Positions 14,313-14,982 of a DNA stretch of 14,982 nt are shown piece by piece. The position numbers and the translations under genes were made by a program. Below the pieces are notes generated by a model that was not told the DNA's origin, made no database searches, and saw nothing but the letters and a program-made list of their open reading frames with translations. Origin of the DNA: Acidobacteriota bacterium (GTDB lineage: Bacteria > Acidobacteriota > Vicinamibacteria > Vicinamibacterales > CAVVIG01); assembly GCA_016195295.1 (NCBI GenBank), contig JACPZV010000146.1, positions 1 through 14,982 of the forward strand, given 5' to 3'. Position 1 is the stretch's first letter, and each line of letters opens with the position of its first letter.

Positions 14313-14982
14313 ATGAAGGTCAATCACTTGGGCATCGCGATCGTCACGACGATGCTCTCGCTGCGGCTTGCGCCGCTAGCTGCGCAACAAGAGTCACACC
14401 AGATGCCCGGGATGCCGCCAGTTGGCGCGACAGTGGCGGTGTCGTCGTGCGCGCAGAACTCGCAGGCGGTGACACGAACGATGGACGCGGCGAACGTCAG
14501 AATCGAGGACTCGCGTCAAACAAACGACGCGGCGAAGATGCGGGCCGCCGTCGGTGATCTACAGCTCGCGCTCGCGCAGATGAAAGCGCAGCTCGCGGAC
14601 TGCGTCGCGCTGTCGCAGGCGGGATCGGCCATGAGCAACATGGCGGGGATGGATCATTCGAAAATGAACATGGGCAGCACGCCCGGCGCGGCGGCGGCGC
14701 AGGGATCCACAAAAGGGGAGAACCAGACGGTCACGATCGCGTTCCGCTCGACGCCGACGCCGCCTCGTACCGGTGACAACGAGTTCGAAGTGACGCTGGC
14801 CGACGGGAGCGGTAAGCCGGTGGCGGATGCTGAAGTCTCGCTCGCCTTCTACATGCCGCCCATGCCGTCGATGAAGATGCCCGAGATGCGAAGCACCGTG
14901 AAGTTGGCGTCGGCCGAGAACGGCGTCTACCGCGGAACCGGATCCGTTGGTATGGCCGGAGAGTGGCAGGTGACGATCACGG
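14313..14982 (+). CDS. Secreted Met-rich protein with helical domain and FixH/YtkA-like domain, 3' partial
   Basis: The frame is open from ATG 14313 to the window edge (223 codons, no stop). After a signal peptide (cleavage likely after LAA, near residue 24) come a MPGMPP motif (31-36), a predicted helical region bounded by two cysteines (C46 and C97; contains TNDAAKMRAAVGDLQLALAQ), a Met/His segment AMSNMAGMDHSKMNMG (106-121), a Gly/Ala linker and a FixH/YtkA-like beta domain from about residue 138. That domain matches the C-terminal domain of the adaptor at 1091-2626 in about 45 of 82 positions counted by eye, with the five methionines (M181, M184, M187, M189, M192) in identical spacing. 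By that comparison only some 20-30 residues should be missing. A periplasmic copper-binding or copper-passing role is inferred from methionine content and neighbours. Confidence 0.8.
   Translation, partial: MKVNHLGIAIVTTMLSLRLAPLAAQQESHQMPGMPPVGATVAVSSCAQNSQAVTRTMDAANVRIEDSRQTNDAAKMRAAVGDLQLALAQMKAQLADCVALSQAGSAMSNMAGMDHSKMNMGSTPGAAAAQGSTKGENQTVTIAFRSTPTPPRTGDNEFEVTLADGSGKPVADAEVSLAFYMPPMPSMKMPEMRSTVKLASAENGVYRGTGSVGMAGEWQVTIT

Overview
The window is a compact, gene-dense, high-G+C stretch of a Gram-negative bacterial genome. Nearly every product is an inner-membrane, periplasmic, secreted or outer-membrane protein, and almost all can be tied to copper (or silver) handling. The G+C-rich codon use and the mix of families (CusA-type RND pump, YcnI, a DUF5666-like protein, a cytochrome c and a two-domain-like multicopper oxidase) would fit an Acidobacteriota-like soil or sediment organism. 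That placement is an inference; there is no rRNA or other taxonomic marker here. No tRNA, CRISPR array, insertion sequence or integrase is visible.

Layout. (1) 1-5643, plus strand: the end of an outer-membrane TolC-family channel, a CusB-type periplasmic adaptor and a CusA-type RND pump, packed as one operon that enters from the left. (2) 5658-10394, minus strand: six tightly packed genes converging on the pump operon. In transcription order they are a BamE/SmpA-like lipoprotein, an outer-membrane beta-barrel protein with a coiled-coil N-terminus, a YcnI-like copper protein, a SnoaL/NTF2-like secreted protein, an OmpR-type response regulator and its histidine kinase. (3) 10395-10496: a divergent promoter region with two short inverted repeats. 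(4) 10497-14982, plus strand: a membrane-anchored cytochrome c, a small secreted His-rich DUF5666-like protein, a Tat-exported multicopper oxidase, a second TolC-family channel and a Met-rich protein ending in a FixH/YtkA-like domain that runs off the right edge.

How the parts may work together (inference): the RND system moves periplasmic Cu(I) out of the cell, the multicopper oxidase turns Cu(I) into less toxic Cu(II), and the small His/Met-rich proteins (YcnI, the DUF5666-like protein, the FixH-like protein) bind or pass on copper. The two-component system at the end of the minus operon is the obvious candidate regulator of all three operons.

The points most worth a second look are: (a) the CusA-like pump appears to lack about 41 residues of its periplasmic porter domain, including the position of one of the three methionines of the CusA copper site, and has Gln where CusA has a proton-relay Glu; (b) a Met-rich FixH/YtkA-like domain occurs twice, once fused to the C-terminus of the adaptor and once in a separate secreted protein, with five methionines in identical spacing; (c) several secreted proteins would expose a histidine at or next to the mature N-terminus; (d) the kinase sensor domain contains no methionine but three His-His pairs. 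Comparisons with E. coli CusA use remembered sequence and numbering, not an alignment program.
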